A stretch of 64,000 bases of DNA from NCBI RefSeq assembly GCF_006335125.1, contig NZ_VDMO01000017.1:1-64000 (forward strand), read 5' to 3'. The stretch comes from Deinococcus radiopugnans ATCC 19172 (GTDB lineage Bacteria; Deinococcota; Deinococci; Deinococcales; Deinococcaceae). The translations under genes and the position numbers were made by a program. Each line of letters starts with the position of its first letter. Within the stretch, counting starts at the first letter, position 1. The notes under the pieces are model-generated. The model ran no database searches. It was given only the letters and a program-made list of their open reading frames with translations, and was not told the DNA's origin. Positions 49,977 to 62,620 of the stretch are shown here, piece after piece.

Positions 49977-51272
49977 CTACCGGAGCCGCTCATCCCCCGG
50001 AGCCACCGCGAACACGCCGCCCCACGCCCGGTAACGGCTGACAAAATCCTGTTTCTTCTGTTGACCAGAAGGTAGTGTCACCGTGCGCGTGATCACCGCT
50101 TTCATTCCGGCAGCGGGCATGTCCACTCGTCTTGCCTCGCCCTTCTTCAAGGCGCGATCCACCATGAACGTCGGATCGGGTGCGGGCCTGCGGGCACTGA
50201 TGGCCGGCTCGGAAATGCGGATCGTCCGTCCGTCATCTGCGCCGAACAGGCTGACCGTCAGTGTCTCGGCCTTCAGATCCCAGTCGGCCTGCACCAGCAG
50301 CGGCGCGGCGGTGTCGTTCGTCCAGCGCAGATCCTTGCCCGGCGCGTAGACGGCGGCGTCCAGGCCCGGTTCCTCGTAGTAGCCCACCAGATACGAGTGT
50401 TCGTGGCGCTCGGTGATGGGCAACCCGGCGTTGAAGGCGGCCCGGAACACCGTGGTGCTGACCTGACAGATGCCGCCGCCGTCCTCGGTGGACAGCGTGT
50501 CTCCCACAATCACGTAGCCGCCCTGAAAGCCGGTGGCCGAAGTGATCGGCCCGATCAGCGCATTGAAGCTGAAGGTCTGCCCCGGCGCCACCCACGCGCC
50601 CTGCACCCGCCCCGCGCCCGTGCGGATGTTGTGCACCCGGAAGTCGGGACTGCCCGCGAAGCTCGACTGGCCGCTGGCCAGATGGCCCAGTTTCTTCTCG
50701 GCGGCCCAGCGCACGCTGCGGGCCGGAGCCTCCAGCACAAGCTTCAGAGCGCTGCGCGGCTGACCGTCCCGGATCGCCCCCAGCAGCGCCGCCTCGCTGG
50801 CCTCGCGGTCTACCTTCCAGCCGGTGCGGGCCTCACCGATCCAGTCCTGGCCGATCTGGCGAAAGCGGATGTCGCGGGGCTGCCGGGCTTCGATGCCCGC
50901 ATAGATGCCGTCCAGGGCCTGCCGAACTGGTTCCAGCGTGCCGCTCTGCCGGATCTGCGCGGCCTGTTCGGGCGTCAACCCAAGACTGGCTGACTTGTTG
51001 AGCAGCGGACGTTCCACCCGGTTGCCCACCAGACGCGGCTCGGGCGCCGTCCAGCGCAGCTCCATCGCCTGCGGGCGATCAGGCTCCGGCGCGGCGCGGG
51101 CGGAGGCCGCAACCGTCTGGGGTGCCGTGGGTGCCGAAGGCGGCGGGGCAACGGCAGCCACAACCGGCGCCGCCTGCGCCTGCGTCACGGCCTCGGCGGG
51201 GCCGCAGCCGGCCAGCAGAACGCCCAGCCCCGCGAGGCCCGAGGAGATCAGCAGAACTTTGAATGCGGTCAT
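49977..51272 (-). CDS. VanW-family lipoprotein
   Basis: A 431-residue exported protein with a lipobox (LLAGCG, cysteine near 23) and a Pro/Ala-rich linker. A peptidoglycan-binding 4-like region may occupy residues 90-190. The VanW domain follows, with [25 protein letters not shown], then [21 protein letters not shown] and [12 protein letters not shown], the family hallmarks. The role of VanW domains is not settled, though they accompany glycopeptide-resistance clusters and cell-wall proteins. AAGGGAA precedes the ATG at 51272. Confidence 0.85.
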   Translation of the reverse strand: MTAFKVLLISSGLAGLGVLLAGCGPAEAVTQAQAAPVVAAVAPPPSAPTAPQTVAASARAAPEPDRPQAMELRWTAPEPRLVGNRVERPLLNKSASLGLTPEQAAQIRQSGTLEPVRQALDGIYAGIEARQPRDIRFRQIGQDWIGEARTGWKVDREASEAALLGAIRDGQPRSALKLVLEAPARSVRWAAEKKLGHLASGQSSFAGSPDFRVHNIRTGAGRVQGAWVAPGQTFSFNALIGPITSATGFQGGYVIVGDTLSTEDGGGICQVSTTVFRAAFNAGLPITERHEHSYLVGYYEEPGLDAAVYAPGKDLRWTNDTAAPLLVQADWDLKAETLTVSLFGADDGRTIRISEPAISARRPAPDPTFMVDRALKKGEARRVDMPAAGMKAVITRTVTLPSGQQKKQDFVSRYRAWGGVFAVAPGDERLR

Positions 51273-51308
51273 AGGATGCGTTCCCTTTTCGTGCGGTGCG
51301 AACGGTGA

Positions 51309-51340
51309 ATGGGGAGAGGCCCGTAAGCGTCTCTCCCCAT
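51309..51340 (-). terminator. Perfect hairpin between fasciclin and VanW genes
   Basis: ATGGGGAGAG pairs exactly with CTCTCCCCAT around a 12-base loop, 21 bases after the fasciclin gene stop. No T run follows, so readthrough into the VanW gene is likely. Confidence 0.5.
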
Positions 51341-51360
51341 GGTGTTCCAACTGTTTTCGC

Positions 51361-51840
51361 TCAGGGCATCAACACGGTATCGATGACGTGAATCACGCCG
51401 TTGCTGGCCATGATGTCGGCCTTGGTCACGGTGGCGTCGTTGATCATGACCATGCCGCCGCTGGTGGAGATGTTGAGGTCTGCGCCGTTGACGGTGGTGG
51501 CGCTGGTCAATCCGGTGACCTGCGAGGCGGTGACCTTGCCGGGCACCACGTGGTACAGCAGCACGGACTTCAGCGCAGCCGGGTCATTCAGCAGGGCGTT
51601 CAGATCCGCCTGCGGAATCTTGGCGAAGGCGGCGTTGGTGGGCGCGAACACCGTGAAGGGGCCGGGGCTGCTCAGGGTTTCCACGAGTCCGGCGGCCTTC
51701 ACGGCGGCCAGCAGGGTGCTGAAGTTGGGATCGTTCGACACGATGGCAGCGATGGTGTTGCCTGAGGGCATGGAGCTACCGCCGCCGGCAAAGGCGACAC
51801 CGGTGAACAGCAGGGTGGTGCAAAGAAGCATCTTTTTCAT
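51361..51840 (-). CDS. Secreted fasciclin-domain protein
   Basis: A 159-residue exported protein: signal peptide MKKMLLCTTLLFTGVAFAGG, then one fasciclin (FAS1) domain with IAAIVSNDPNFSTLLAAVKAAG, the FTVFAPTNAAFAKIP core and the second motif VLLYHVVPGKV, ending GVIHVIDTVLMP. FAS1 domains mediate adhesion or matrix binding. AGGAGG precedes the ATG at 51840. It is followed by the VanW lipoprotein gene on the same strand. Confidence 0.9.
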   Translation of the reverse strand: MKKMLLCTTLLFTGVAFAGGGSSMPSGNTIAAIVSNDPNFSTLLAAVKAAGLVETLSSPGPFTVFAPTNAAFAKIPQADLNALLNDPAALKSVLLYHVVPGKVTASQVTGLTSATTVNGADLNISTSGGMVMINDATVTKADIMASNGVIHVIDTVLMP

Positions 51841-52021
51841 GGTTGTTCCTCCTGAAGTGTGATGGCGTACTTTCAAAAAATGACCGGAACAGTCGAAGAG
51901 AACCATTCACAATTGAATATCCTGCGCTCTCTTTGATGACGCATCCTAAATGGCCCTTCTCAAAAGAGACGTACCTCGCCGTACAGTCTGTGAGCCGATT
52001 AAATTCTGGATTGGATTGCAA

Positions 52022-52055
52022 GAAAAAACACCGAATCCGTTTGTTGGATTCGGTG
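52022..52055 (-). terminator. Terminator of the glycerate kinase gene
   Basis: Minus-strand stem CACCGAATCC with GGATTCGGTG (10 pairs, 7-base loop) followed by TTTTTTCTTG, 26 bases beyond the stop. It closes the gcl-hyi-glxR-kinase operon. Confidence 0.9.
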
Positions 52056-52080
52056 CTATTTGTCGTTTTGGCGAGAAAGG

Positions 52081-53334
52081 TCAGTCTTCCGGCAAGCCCA
52101 CCGCGATCAACCGCAAGTCGTTGAGGTTATGCCCGCTGGGGCCGGTAACCAGGGTGTCGCCCAGCGCCGCGAAGAACGAGCCGGAATCGTTGCGCTCCAG
52201 AGACTCGCGTCCATCCAGGTCGGCTTCCCGCGCCCGTTTCAGACTGTCGGGGGTCAGGAACGCTCCGGCCGCCGGGCTGGAGCCGTCCACGCCGTCCGAA
52301 CCGGCCGAGAGGGCGTAGAAGCCGTCCTCGCCCAGCGCCAGCAGCAGCGCCAGCGCAAATTCCAGGTTGCGCCCGCCCACACCGTCGCCGCGCAGGGTCA
52401 CGGTGGCTTCTCCGCCCGACAGCAGCACCACTGGGGCCTGTACCGGATCGCCGTATTTCTCCACGCTGCGCGCCATCGCCGCGTGCGCCCGCGCCAGTTC
52501 GCTGGCCTCGCCCTCGAAGCTGTCCGAGAGAATGACCGCCCGCACCCCCTGGCCCTCGATGGACGCCTGTGCCGCTTCCAGCAGATGGCGGTTGGAGCCG
52601 ATCACGGTGTTGGTGACGTGCGGCAGGCGGTTCGGCGTTTCGGGCACGTGACCGTCCACGCCGGCCTGAAGGTGCTGGCGGGCTTCCGGGGCCGCGATGC
52701 CGTAACGCTCCAGCACGGCCAGAGCCTCCGCGAACGTCGTGGGGTCTGGCACGGTGGGGCCGCTGGCAATCACCGAGGGATCGTCGCCCACCACATCCGA
52801 GATCAGCAGCGCCGTGACTTTCGCCCGCGTGGCCGCCGCCAGCCGTCCGCCCTTTGTGCGCGACAGGTGCTTGCGGACGGTGTTGATCTCGCCGATGTCG
52901 GCCCCCGCGCGCAGCAATTCGCGGGTCAGCGCCCCCTTCTGCTCCAGCGTCACGCCGTCCGGGGCGGCCATCAGGGCGCTGCCGCCGCCCGACACCAGCA
53001 CCAGCGCCCGCTGCCCCTCGTTCAACGCGCCCAGCCGTTCCAGCGCCGCTTCCGCCGCCGCCACGCTGGAGGCGTCGGGCACCGGATGGCTGGACAGCAT
53101 CAGCGTGGCCTCTGCCGGGAGTTCCAGATTCTCGGTGCCATTGGGCGCAATCACCAGGGTCTCCACGCCAGGAAAGGCTTCCAGCGCCGCACGGGCCATC
53201 GGCAGCGCCGCCTTGCCGAACGCCAGGATGAAGTCGGGCTTCTCGCCCCCCAGGTGCGGGGCCAGCAGCTTCGCCGGACTCGCGGCCTCCAGCGCGGCGC
53301 GGTACGCGTGTTCCAGCAGTGAGCGGGTGTTCAT
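52081..53334 (-). CDS. Glycerate 2-kinase (MOFRL family)
   Basis: Enzyme of the GckA/TtuD family that phosphorylates D-glycerate, mostly to 2-phosphoglycerate. It has FILAFGKAALPMARAA near residue 45, VLVSGGGSALMAAPDGV at about 130, then NTVRKHLSRTKGGRLA and LLISDVVGDDPSVIASGPTVPDPTT, and the C-terminal MOFRL region with LSGGEATVTLRGDGVGGRNLEFAL. The length is 417 residues. The ATG at 53334 is chosen from family length. It is the last gene of the glyoxylate operon, converting the glycerate made by GlxR. Confidence 0.88.
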   Translation of the reverse strand: MNTRSLLEHAYRAALEAASPAKLLAPHLGGEKPDFILAFGKAALPMARAALEAFPGVETLVIAPNGTENLELPAEATLMLSSHPVPDASSVAAAEAALERLGALNEGQRALVLVSGGGSALMAAPDGVTLEQKGALTRELLRAGADIGEINTVRKHLSRTKGGRLAAATRAKVTALLISDVVGDDPSVIASGPTVPDPTTFAEALAVLERYGIAAPEARQHLQAGVDGHVPETPNRLPHVTNTVIGSNRHLLEAAQASIEGQGVRAVILSDSFEGEASELARAHAAMARSVEKYGDPVQAPVVLLSGGEATVTLRGDGVGGRNLEFALALLLALGEDGFYALSAGSDGVDGSSPAAGAFLTPDSLKRAREADLDGRESLERNDSGSFFAALGDTLVTGPSGHNLNDLRLIAVGLPED

Positions 53335-53376
53335 AAGACCTCGCAGGGCAAATGGGGAGAGTGGAGGTTGGCCGTA

Positions 53377-53422
53377 CGCGGTGCGCGGGACGCGGTTAAA
53401 GCCGTTCCCGCGCACCGCGCAC
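53377..53422. repeat. Heptanucleotide array with 13-bp perfect stem
   Basis: Units GCGGTGC, GCGGGAC and GCGGTTA run from 53378; the inverted arm at 53407 completes a perfect 13-bp stem (CGCGGTGCGCGGG and complement) with a 17-base loop. Located in the spacer between glxR and the glycerate kinase gene. Confidence 0.7.
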
Positions 53423-53437
53423 GGCGTTCCGCAGCCT

Positions 53438-54325
53438 TTATTCGAGGCCGCTCATCTCGGCGTAGAACTTCGCCATGCCGGAGTGATCCAGATCGCCGTC
53501 GCCCTGCGCGATCATGGCGTCCATGATGTTGGCGGCGATGCCGGTGGCGAACAGCGGTACCCCGGCCTCGCGGCCCGTTTCCAGTGCCAGACGCAGATCC
53601 TTGCGGTGCAACTTTGTGCGGAAGCCAGGCTTGAAGTTGCCGTCCAGAATGCGCTGCCCGTGCAGGTCAAGAATGCGGCTCTGGGCAAAGCCGCCCAGCA
53701 GCGCCTCGCGCACCTTGCCCACGTCCACGCCGGACTTCTTCGCCAGCGTCAGCGCCTCGGACACAGCCTGGATGGTCAGGCCCACCACGATCTGGTTGGC
53801 GATCTTGGTGACCTGACCCGCACCGGGGCCGCCGATGTAGACGATGTTCTTGCCCACCGCTTCAAACACGGGCCTGGCGCGGTTGAAGGCCTCCTCGCTG
53901 CCGCCCACCATGATGCTCAGGGTGGCGCCTTCCGCCCCCACCTGCCCGCCGGACACCGGGGCGTCCAGTGCGTCTGCCCCTTTGGCCGACAGTTCCTGCT
54001 GAACCTTGCGCGCGGTGTTGGGCGAGATGCTGCTCATGTCGATAAACAGCGCGCCCTGCCTGATGCCCTCAATGACGCCGCCCTCGCCCAGCGCCACCTC
54101 TTCCACCTGCGGCGAATCGGGCAGCATGGTGATGATGATGTCGCTCTGCTCCGCCACTTCACACGCGCTGTGGGCCGCCTTCGCGCCCGCCCCCACCAGC
54201 TCGTCCATCACTTCGGGGGTGCGGTTGTGGACGACGACGGAGAACCCGGCCTTGACCAGATTCAGCGCCATGGGTTTGCCCATGATGCCCAGGCCGATAA
54301 ATCCGATGGTTTCTTGCTGTGCCAT
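53438..54325 (-). CDS. glxR: Tartronate semialdehyde reductase
   Basis: NAD(P)H-dependent 2-hydroxy-3-oxopropionate reductase of the beta-hydroxyacid dehydrogenase family, turning tartronate semialdehyde into D-glycerate. The N-terminal IGFIGLGIMGKPMALNL is the dinucleotide site. FIDMSSISPNTARKV and LDAPVSGGQVGAEGATLSIMVGG are the substrate motifs, and GAGQVTKIANQIVV holds the catalytic lysine. It has 295 residues. AAGGAGAAA precedes the ATG. Position after hyi and gcl supports this specificity within a family of related dehydrogenases. Confidence 0.9.
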   Translation of the reverse strand: MAQQETIGFIGLGIMGKPMALNLVKAGFSVVVHNRTPEVMDELVGAGAKAAHSACEVAEQSDIIITMLPDSPQVEEVALGEGGVIEGIRQGALFIDMSSISPNTARKVQQELSAKGADALDAPVSGGQVGAEGATLSIMVGGSEEAFNRARPVFEAVGKNIVYIGGPGAGQVTKIANQIVVGLTIQAVSEALTLAKKSGVDVGKVREALLGGFAQSRILDLHGQRILDGNFKPGFRTKLHRKDLRLALETGREAGVPLFATGIAANIMDAMIAQGDGDLDHSGMAKFYAEMSGLE

Positions 54326-54365
54326 GTTGGTTTCTCCTTTAGTTGTGTGGGATTGAAAGGCGGCA

Positions 54366-54446
54366 GTCTAAGGGTCTGAGCGTCAAAGGGTCTAAGGAAA
54401 GAGAGGGGGCGCTGTTCTTAGACCCTCAGCCCCTTGACCCTTAGAC
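54366..54446. repeat. Heptanucleotide arrays, inverted pair, GGTCTAA family
   Basis: A plus-strand array (54366-54396, with GTCTAAGGGTC at its outer end) and a minus-strand array (54446-54417, with the same outer end) can fold into an imperfect 30-bp stem. The stop codon of hyi (GTC TAA) is itself part of the minus-strand array. The units match those at 8394. Confidence 0.75.
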
Positions 54447-55232
54447 CTTCGCCAACTCTTTGAGCCAGCCCAGCGTGTCTTCCGTGCGCCCTTCCGGGAT
54501 GTACTCCAGACCCACGTAACCCTCGTACCCCAGGCGGTCCAGCTCGGCCAGCAGGAAGGGATAGTTGATCTCGCCGGTTCCTGGCTGGTGGCGGCCCGGC
54601 ACGTCGGCCAGTTGGATGTGGGCGATGCGGTCCAGATGAGCGCGCACCGTTTCGGTCAGGCGGCCTTCCACGCGCTGCATGTGGTAGAAGTCGTACTGCA
54701 ATTTCACGTTGTCGCGCCCGACTTCATCCAGCAGATCGAGGGTGTTCTGGGTGCCGTACAGGTAGAAGCCCGGCACGTCGTAGGGATTCAGCGGCTCGAC
54801 GATCAGCGTCAGCCCCGCGTCGCCCAGCTTGTCGGCGGCGTACTGAAGGTTGCCCACCACCGTTTTGCGCGTGGTGGCCTCGTCGCCCTCGGCCTTCCCG
54901 ACAAGGACATTGACCAGCTTCGGCCCCTGCACGCCCTTGTACAGCACGTCGGCGTAGCTCAGCGCCCGGTCCACACCCGCGCGGAACTCGTCCTGACGGC
55001 CCGGTTGAACGGCAATCCCACGGTCCCCGCCGGGCCAGTCGCCCGCCGGCAGGTTGAACAGCGCCTGCGTCTGCCCGTTCTCATCCAGCCTGGCGCGCAG
55101 CTCGGCGGCGTCGTAGGGATACGGGAACATGTACTCAATGAACTTGAACCCGGCATTGCCCGCCGCGTCGAAGCGGTCAAGAAAGTCGTGTTCCTGAAAC
55201 AGCATGGTGAGGTTGGCGGCGTATTTGGGCAT
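54441..55232 (-). CDS. hyi: Hydroxypyruvate isomerase
   Basis: TIM-barrel isomerase of the AP-endonuclease-2 fold interconverting hydroxypyruvate and tartronate semialdehyde. YAANLTMLFQEHDFLDRF, EYMFPYPYDAAEL and the metal-site blocks IVEPLNPYDVPGFYL and LQYDFYHMQRVEGRL fit Hyi. The length of 263 residues matches. It sits between gcl and glxR as in E. coli. GGAGG lies before the ATG. Its stop codon is part of a heptanucleotide array. Confidence 0.93.
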   Translation of the reverse strand: MPKYAANLTMLFQEHDFLDRFDAAGNAGFKFIEYMFPYPYDAAELRARLDENGQTQALFNLPAGDWPGGDRGIAVQPGRQDEFRAGVDRALSYADVLYKGVQGPKLVNVLVGKAEGDEATTRKTVVGNLQYAADKLGDAGLTLIVEPLNPYDVPGFYLYGTQNTLDLLDEVGRDNVKLQYDFYHMQRVEGRLTETVRAHLDRIAHIQLADVPGRHQPGTGEINYPFLLAELDRLGYEGYVGLEYIPEGRTEDTLGWLKELAKV

Positions 55233-55253
55233 GGAGGCTCCTTCGGAGGGGAG

Positions 55254-55281
55254 GTGGGTTGTGGGCTGTAGGTTGTGGGGA
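55254..55281 (+). repeat. Heptanucleotide array, GTGGGTT family
   Basis: Four in-register units, GTGGGTT, GTGGGCT, GTAGGTT and GTGGGGA, starting 21 bases upstream of the hyi start. Each unit supplies one G tract. Confidence 0.7.
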
Positions 55282-55350
55282 AGAAGGGGGACAGGACGTG
55301 GTGCGTAGAAAAAGCTCTCTGCCTTTAGCCATCGGCCTTCTGCACGCTTT

Positions 55351-55383
55351 TTCCATCAACCATCACCCTTCGACCATCAACAT

Positions 55384-55385
<2 letters not shown>
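55351..55385 (-). repeat. Heptanucleotide array, GATGGTT family, after gcl
   Basis: On the minus strand, five units beginning inside the gcl stop codon: GAATGTT, GATGGTC, GAAGGGT, GATGGTT, GATGGAA. Three of them are identical to units of the array at 8264. Confidence 0.75.
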
Positions 55386-57159
<1,774 letters not shown>

Positions 57160-57190
57160 ACGCCTTGCCTCCTGTGAACTGGTTGACCAC

Positions 57191-57219
57191 AGAGTAAAAC
57201 TTAGACGTCTATTTGTCAA
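57191..57219 (-). promoter_or_regulatory. gcl promoter with palindromic operator
   Basis: On the minus strand TTGACA (57219-57214) and TACTCT (57196-57191) are separated by 17 bases. The spacer holds the perfect palindrome TAGACGTCTA (57211-57202), where a bound repressor would block polymerase. The marR gene upstream is the likely source of that repressor. Confidence 0.65.
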
Positions 57220-57435
57220 ACAGTGAGAATAAATTTCATTCTATAAAAATAGAGAGGCGGGAGATGTTGTGCCGTCTGCTTTTCCACAGCGCTGAAGAGC
57301 CACAGCTGATTCAGAAAATAGAAGCGTCCAGAGGCACAGGTTCCGTTTTTTGCTGGCTTCAAATCCTCAAAAAGTGCGGCCTCCCTGTTGAAAGGGGGCT
57401 GCATCTTCCATACGCTCCTTTGTGCGGCCAGTCCG

Positions 57436-58023
57436 TCAGGAACCGACTTTTGCGTCCGCTTCCGCTTCCTCGTCCACGGCCTGCACTTCCAGGTGGCCCA
57501 CCAGTTTCATGGCAATCCCGGTCAGGGCGCGCAGCTCCTCGCCGGTCAGCACGCTCAGGGCCTGCTGCTCACGCTCGATGTGCTGGGGCAGCAGGCGTTC
57601 CACCAGTTCGCGCCCCTGCGGCGTCAGGCGCACCAGGGCCGAGCGGCGGTCTTTGGCGCTGACCACCCGCTCCACCAGACCCTTGTCCAGCAGGCGGGTC
57701 ACCCGGTTGGTCATGGACGGCCCGGAGATGGCGGTCAGTTCACTCAGTTCGGTGTGCGTCAGGCCCTGCGGCGGGGCCGAGCGCAGCAGCGTCAGCAGCA
57801 GATCCCAGTTCGAGGAATTGATGCCTTCCTCCCTGTAGGTCTGCTCGATGTGGCGCGCGAAGGCGCTGCCCAGGCGGTCGAGCAACAGGCCGGTCAGCAT
57901 GGGCGACGCGTCGAGTTCGGGGCGCATCCGCTGCCAGTCCTGCTCGATCCGGTTAAGCAGGGTCATGGTGTCCCTGGACAGGGGCAGGCCACTGTCTTTC
58001 TCGCCGGGGGCAACCTGGGTCAT
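57436..58023 (-). CDS. MarR-family transcriptional regulator
   Basis: A 195-residue winged-helix regulator. The dimer helices flank the HTH seen in LTHTELSELTAISGPSMTNRVTRLLDKGLVERV, and the wing is [18 protein letters not shown]. It is upstream of gcl on the same strand with 276 bases between, and the palindrome in the gcl promoter is of the kind MarR dimers bind. It probably represses or activates the glyoxylate genes in response to an organic acid, which is inference. AllR/GclR-type regulators do this job elsewhere. Confidence 0.85.
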   Translation of the reverse strand: MTQVAPGEKDSGLPLSRDTMTLLNRIEQDWQRMRPELDASPMLTGLLLDRLGSAFARHIEQTYREEGINSSNWDLLLTLLRSAPPQGLTHTELSELTAISGPSMTNRVTRLLDKGLVERVVSAKDRRSALVRLTPQGRELVERLLPQHIEREQQALSVLTGEELRALTGIAMKLVGHLEVQAVDEEAEADAKVGS

Positions 58024-58327
58024 CGAACATCGTTCCGGGGTCTCGGGCGGGCATCAAAGTGCATACAGTGAAAATTGTAACCGCTGAGCGAGGCCTCAGG
58101 ACGTCTTTTCTCCCTTTTCTCCCACTGCCGCCCCTGAAATGCCACTCTGTCCTCCGCCCTTTGTCTCTTCCTGGCGTGTCCCGCCCCTTTTCCCGCCTGC
58201 CCCAGCGTGCTACACTTCTCCAGTTTGCCCCCCCAGCGGGGGCGGGACTTGCTGCTTTTACCGGGCAACCCACACAGCACTGGCCGCCCACCACAGACCG
58301 TGTGGGCCGTCTGGAAGGAGAACGACC
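58024..58327. other. Divergent region between marR and rpmH
   Basis: It holds both promoters. On the plus side TACACT at 58211-58216 probably drives rpmH, giving a leader of about 105 bases containing a G/C hairpin at 58227-58243. CTGAG/CTCAG with a following T-rich tract lies near 58090. Nothing else is recognised. Confidence 0.45.
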
Positions 58328-58471
<144 letters not shown>

Positions 58472-58544
58472 GGCCCGTCGGAAGCGGGACCCTATCGCTC
58501 CTCCTGAACAGCCCAGCGCCACGCAGGCACGGCCCCGCCGTCCG

Positions 58545-58991
58545 GTGGCGCTGGACTCTTTGCGTGGGGACCGCGAGTTCCGTAAGGTCCGCAACCACGG
58601 CGTGGCGGTGCGTGATCCGCTGTTTACGCTGCGCCTGACCGAATACCGCCCGCGTTACGGCGAGGCGTGGCGGCCGCGCGCCATCATGGGCATCGTGGTG
58701 TCCAAGAAGACATTGAGGCGCGCCGTGGACCGCAACCGCGTGCGCCGCCGCGTGCGCGAGGCGCTGCGGACCCTGCCGGGGGGGCTGCCGCCGTGCCGCG
58801 CCATCCTGCTGCCCAATCCGGGCGTGCTGAGCGTGCCGTTCGCAGACCTGCAGACGGCGCTGGCCCGCGCGATTGCCAAAGCTCCTGATCAGGCCAAGCG
58901 CGGCGGCAAGTCCGGGAACCCCCGGCAATCTGGCCGCGTATCTGAGCGCGTGACCCCGGCTGCCCCCACGTCTCCCAAGGACCGCCCATGA
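58545..58991 (+). CDS. rnpA: Ribonuclease P protein component
   Basis: Basic protein that helps RNase P RNA mature tRNA 5' ends. It has [16 protein letters not shown] at the start, [26 protein letters not shown], the RNR signature, in the centre, and a Pro/Ser-rich 35-residue tail. The GTG at 58545 is the only usual start codon in frame, but has no Shine-Dalgarno. Protein-like sequence continues 30 codons upstream to a stop inside rpmH, so the true start may be a non-standard codon. It overlaps yidD by ATGA. Confidence 0.9.
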   Translation: MALDSLRGDREFRKVRNHGVAVRDPLFTLRLTEYRPRYGEAWRPRAIMGIVVSKKTLRRAVDRNRVRRRVREALRTLPGGLPPCRAILLPNPGVLSVPFADLQTALARAIAKAPDQAKRGGKSGNPRQSGRVSERVTPAAPTSPKDRP

Positions 58992-59316
58992 GCCTCGCCT
59001 CACGCGGGCTGGTGGGGGCCGTGCGCTATTACCAGCGCGTACTGTCGCCGCGCAAGCCGGTGCCCACCTGCCGGTTCACGCCCACCTGCTCGGAGTACGC
59101 GGCGCAGGCCATCGAGCGTCACGGGGCGCTGGGGGGCGGCTGGCTGGCCGCGTGGCGGGTGCTGCGCTGCAATCCGCTGGTGCCGGGAGGCTACGATCCG
59201 GTTCCGGAGCACTTTCCTGGACCTTCCCCGCTGGAGGTCAGCACTCCACCTCCGGCTGCTCCACTGCCGCCTGCCTCCCAGACAAGCCCTTCCCCTAAAA
59301 AGAGACCCGTATCCTG

Positions 59317-59317
<1 letters not shown>
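58988..59317 (+). CDS. yidD: Membrane protein insertion efficiency factor YidD
   Basis: A 109-residue protein aiding YidC-dependent insertion. [20 protein letters not shown] leads into [13 protein letters not shown] and the [14 protein letters not shown] end of the family. It carries a Pro/Ser-rich tail of 35 residues beyond the normal end. Overlaps are ATGA with rnpA before it and one base (TGATG) with yidC after it. Confidence 0.93.
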
Positions 59318-60969
<1,652 letters not shown>

Positions 60970-60986
60970 GCCTGAGCCGTACCTGC

Positions 60987-61017
60987 CCGCCCCCCGAACT
61001 GGGAGGGCGGTTTTTTT
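60987..61017 (+). terminator. Rho-independent terminator after yidC
   Basis: CCGCCC pairs with GGGCGG (with further C/G pairs inside) and is followed by seven T residues. Confidence 0.9.
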
Positions 61018-61041
61018 GGGCGACGCCTGCCGGGGGATGGA

Positions 61042-62139
61042 TCAGCGTTCGGTGGGGCCGGTCACGCTGACCAGCACGCTGCGGTACTCGCCGGGGGTGA
61101 TCAGCCCCATCGCCATGGCGTGCCCGGCGGCGTTCAGACTGTCGGCGGCCAGCACCAGATCGACGCCCGCGCGGGCCAGTTCGCCGCGCAGCTTCAGGAC
61201 CGTCTCGTCCCGGAACGCTCCGGTCAGGTCACGGATATACACGGCCAGCACGCGGCCTGCGTACCGGCGGACCACTTCCGAGTAGATCAGGGTGTCCTGC
61301 TCGCCGCTGTCGCCGATCAGCACGAACTTCAGGTCCGGAAAGCGCTCGAACAGGCGGGTGATCACGCCGTGCTTGTGGCCGCCGTGCCCGGCCAGCAGGC
61401 CACCCCCCCAGCTGCGCAGAAACATCGGTCCCAGCGGAATGCGGCGGTAATCGAGAAACTGCCACAGCAGATCGAAGAAATTCCAGGGACTGCTGGACAC
61501 GTAGAAGACCGGATTGCGCCCCTCGGCCTCGCGGGCCAGCGCGCGGTACAGCGCCCCCACCCCCGGAAACGGCGAGCGGGTGCGGGCGTTGCCGGTCAGG
61601 GCGGTGATCAGCATGCGCGGCAGGCTGGTCACGTCCGACTGAATCACGGTGTCGTCGAGGTCGCTGATCACCCCGAAGCGGGCCTCGTGGATGACCTGCA
61701 CGCGGGCGCGGGTCCGGCCTTCCCGGCCTTCCAGACTCAGCGCCGCCTCGTGCCAGCCGCCGGGCAGCGGGCTGAGGGGCGTGAAGGTCAGCGTAAAGTA
61801 GCCGTCGTCGTCGCTGACGGTGCTCACGCTCAGGCCGTCCAGCACGCCGCTGACCCGCGCGCCGCCCACCTCGCGGGAGAACAGGCGGCGCATGCTGTTC
61901 ACGAAATTACGCCAGCGCCGGTCCCCGATGTCGGGCGGCGACAGGGTACGTGGCAGCAGCACGCGGCCGGTCAGCTCCACGCTGTGAGGGGTGCCCCAGC
62001 CGACGTAGGGCTGCAAGATCAGCTTGCCCCGCGCCCGGCGCGGCTGCACGTAGCCGCTGATGGCCCGGTCAGCGGCCAGAACCGCGCGCTCCAGCACGGG
62101 CAGCGCCAGCTTGAAAGCCGTTTTGACGGGGTTCACCAC
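61042..62139 (-). CDS. DUF2183/App1-like phosphatase-domain protein
   Basis: A 365-residue protein with an N-terminal beta region ([20 protein letters not shown]) and a C-terminal HAD-like DUF2183 domain: [17 protein letters not shown] is the catalytic DxDx[16 protein letters not shown] follows, and [15 protein letters not shown] holds the last acidic site. Fungal App1 with this domain is a phosphatidate phosphatase; bacterial members are uncharacterised. The GTG start has TAGACT 6 bases upstream. Confidence 0.82.
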   Translation of the reverse strand: MVNPVKTAFKLALPVLERAVLAADRAISGYVQPRRARGKLILQPYVGWGTPHSVELTGRVLLPRTLSPPDIGDRRWRNFVNSMRRLFSREVGGARVSGVLDGLSVSTVSDDDGYFTLTFTPLSPLPGGWHEAALSLEGREGRTRARVQVIHEARFGVISDLDDTVIQSDVTSLPRMLITALTGNARTRSPFPGVGALYRALAREAEGRNPVFYVSSSPWNFFDLLWQFLDYRRIPLGPMFLRSWGGGLLAGHGGHKHGVITRLFERFPDLKFVLIGDSGEQDTLIYSEVVRRYAGRVLAVYIRDLTGAFRDETVLKLRGELARAGVDLVLAADSLNAAGHAMAMGLITPGEYRSVLVSVTGPTER

Positions 62140-62230
62140 GGCAGTCTACGGGGCCGGGATGCCCGCCGGCTGAAGGCCGGGTTTGCCGCGCCCTTTAGAG
62201 TTCGGCGGCGGGCGCTCAGTGGACGGGTGC

Positions 62231-62569
62231 TCAGTGGACCCGCACGCCCTTGGTCAGCGGCTGCTTGCGGACCCAGGCGACGAAGCGCTGAATCTCCTCG
62301 CGCTCCAGCATGGCCTCCACGGTGTTCAGCTCGCCGGCCAGTTCCGCGTTGCTGAAGGTCTTTTGCAAGTAGCCCTGGCAGGCCGCGCACATCCGCACGG
62401 TGGGAATGTCGCCCAGCCGGACGCCCTGGCGCCGCCCCTGCGATTTGGGGACCAGGTGGTGATCGGTCATGTTGGGGGCCTCGCGGCCACACAACACGCA
62501 GGGATCGGCGGCTTTGGGCGGGGCATACCAGCTGGGATCGGGTGTTTTGCGGGCCATGCCGGTCAGCAT
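62231..62569 (-). CDS. HNH-type nuclease-like protein, 112 aa
   Basis: Small protein with a zinc-HNH pattern: CVLCG, then [11 protein letters not shown] with the HH pair, and [10 protein letters not shown] with the second cysteine pair. HNH proteins are DNA nucleases in many contexts, from restriction to repair. GGAGG lies 4 bases before the ATG at 62569, which is preferred to longer frames that cross thyA. It is divergent from thyA. Confidence 0.78.
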   Translation of the reverse strand: MLTGMARKTPDPSWYAPPKAADPCVLCGREAPNMTDHHLVPKSQGRRQGVRLGDIPTVRMCAACQGYLQKTFSNAELAGELNTVEAMLEREEIQRFVAWVRKQPLTKGVRVH

Positions 62570-62620
62570 AGGGCCTCCTCCGGGAGACGCTGGACCCCCC
62601 GCTTCCCTACACTGTGGCCC

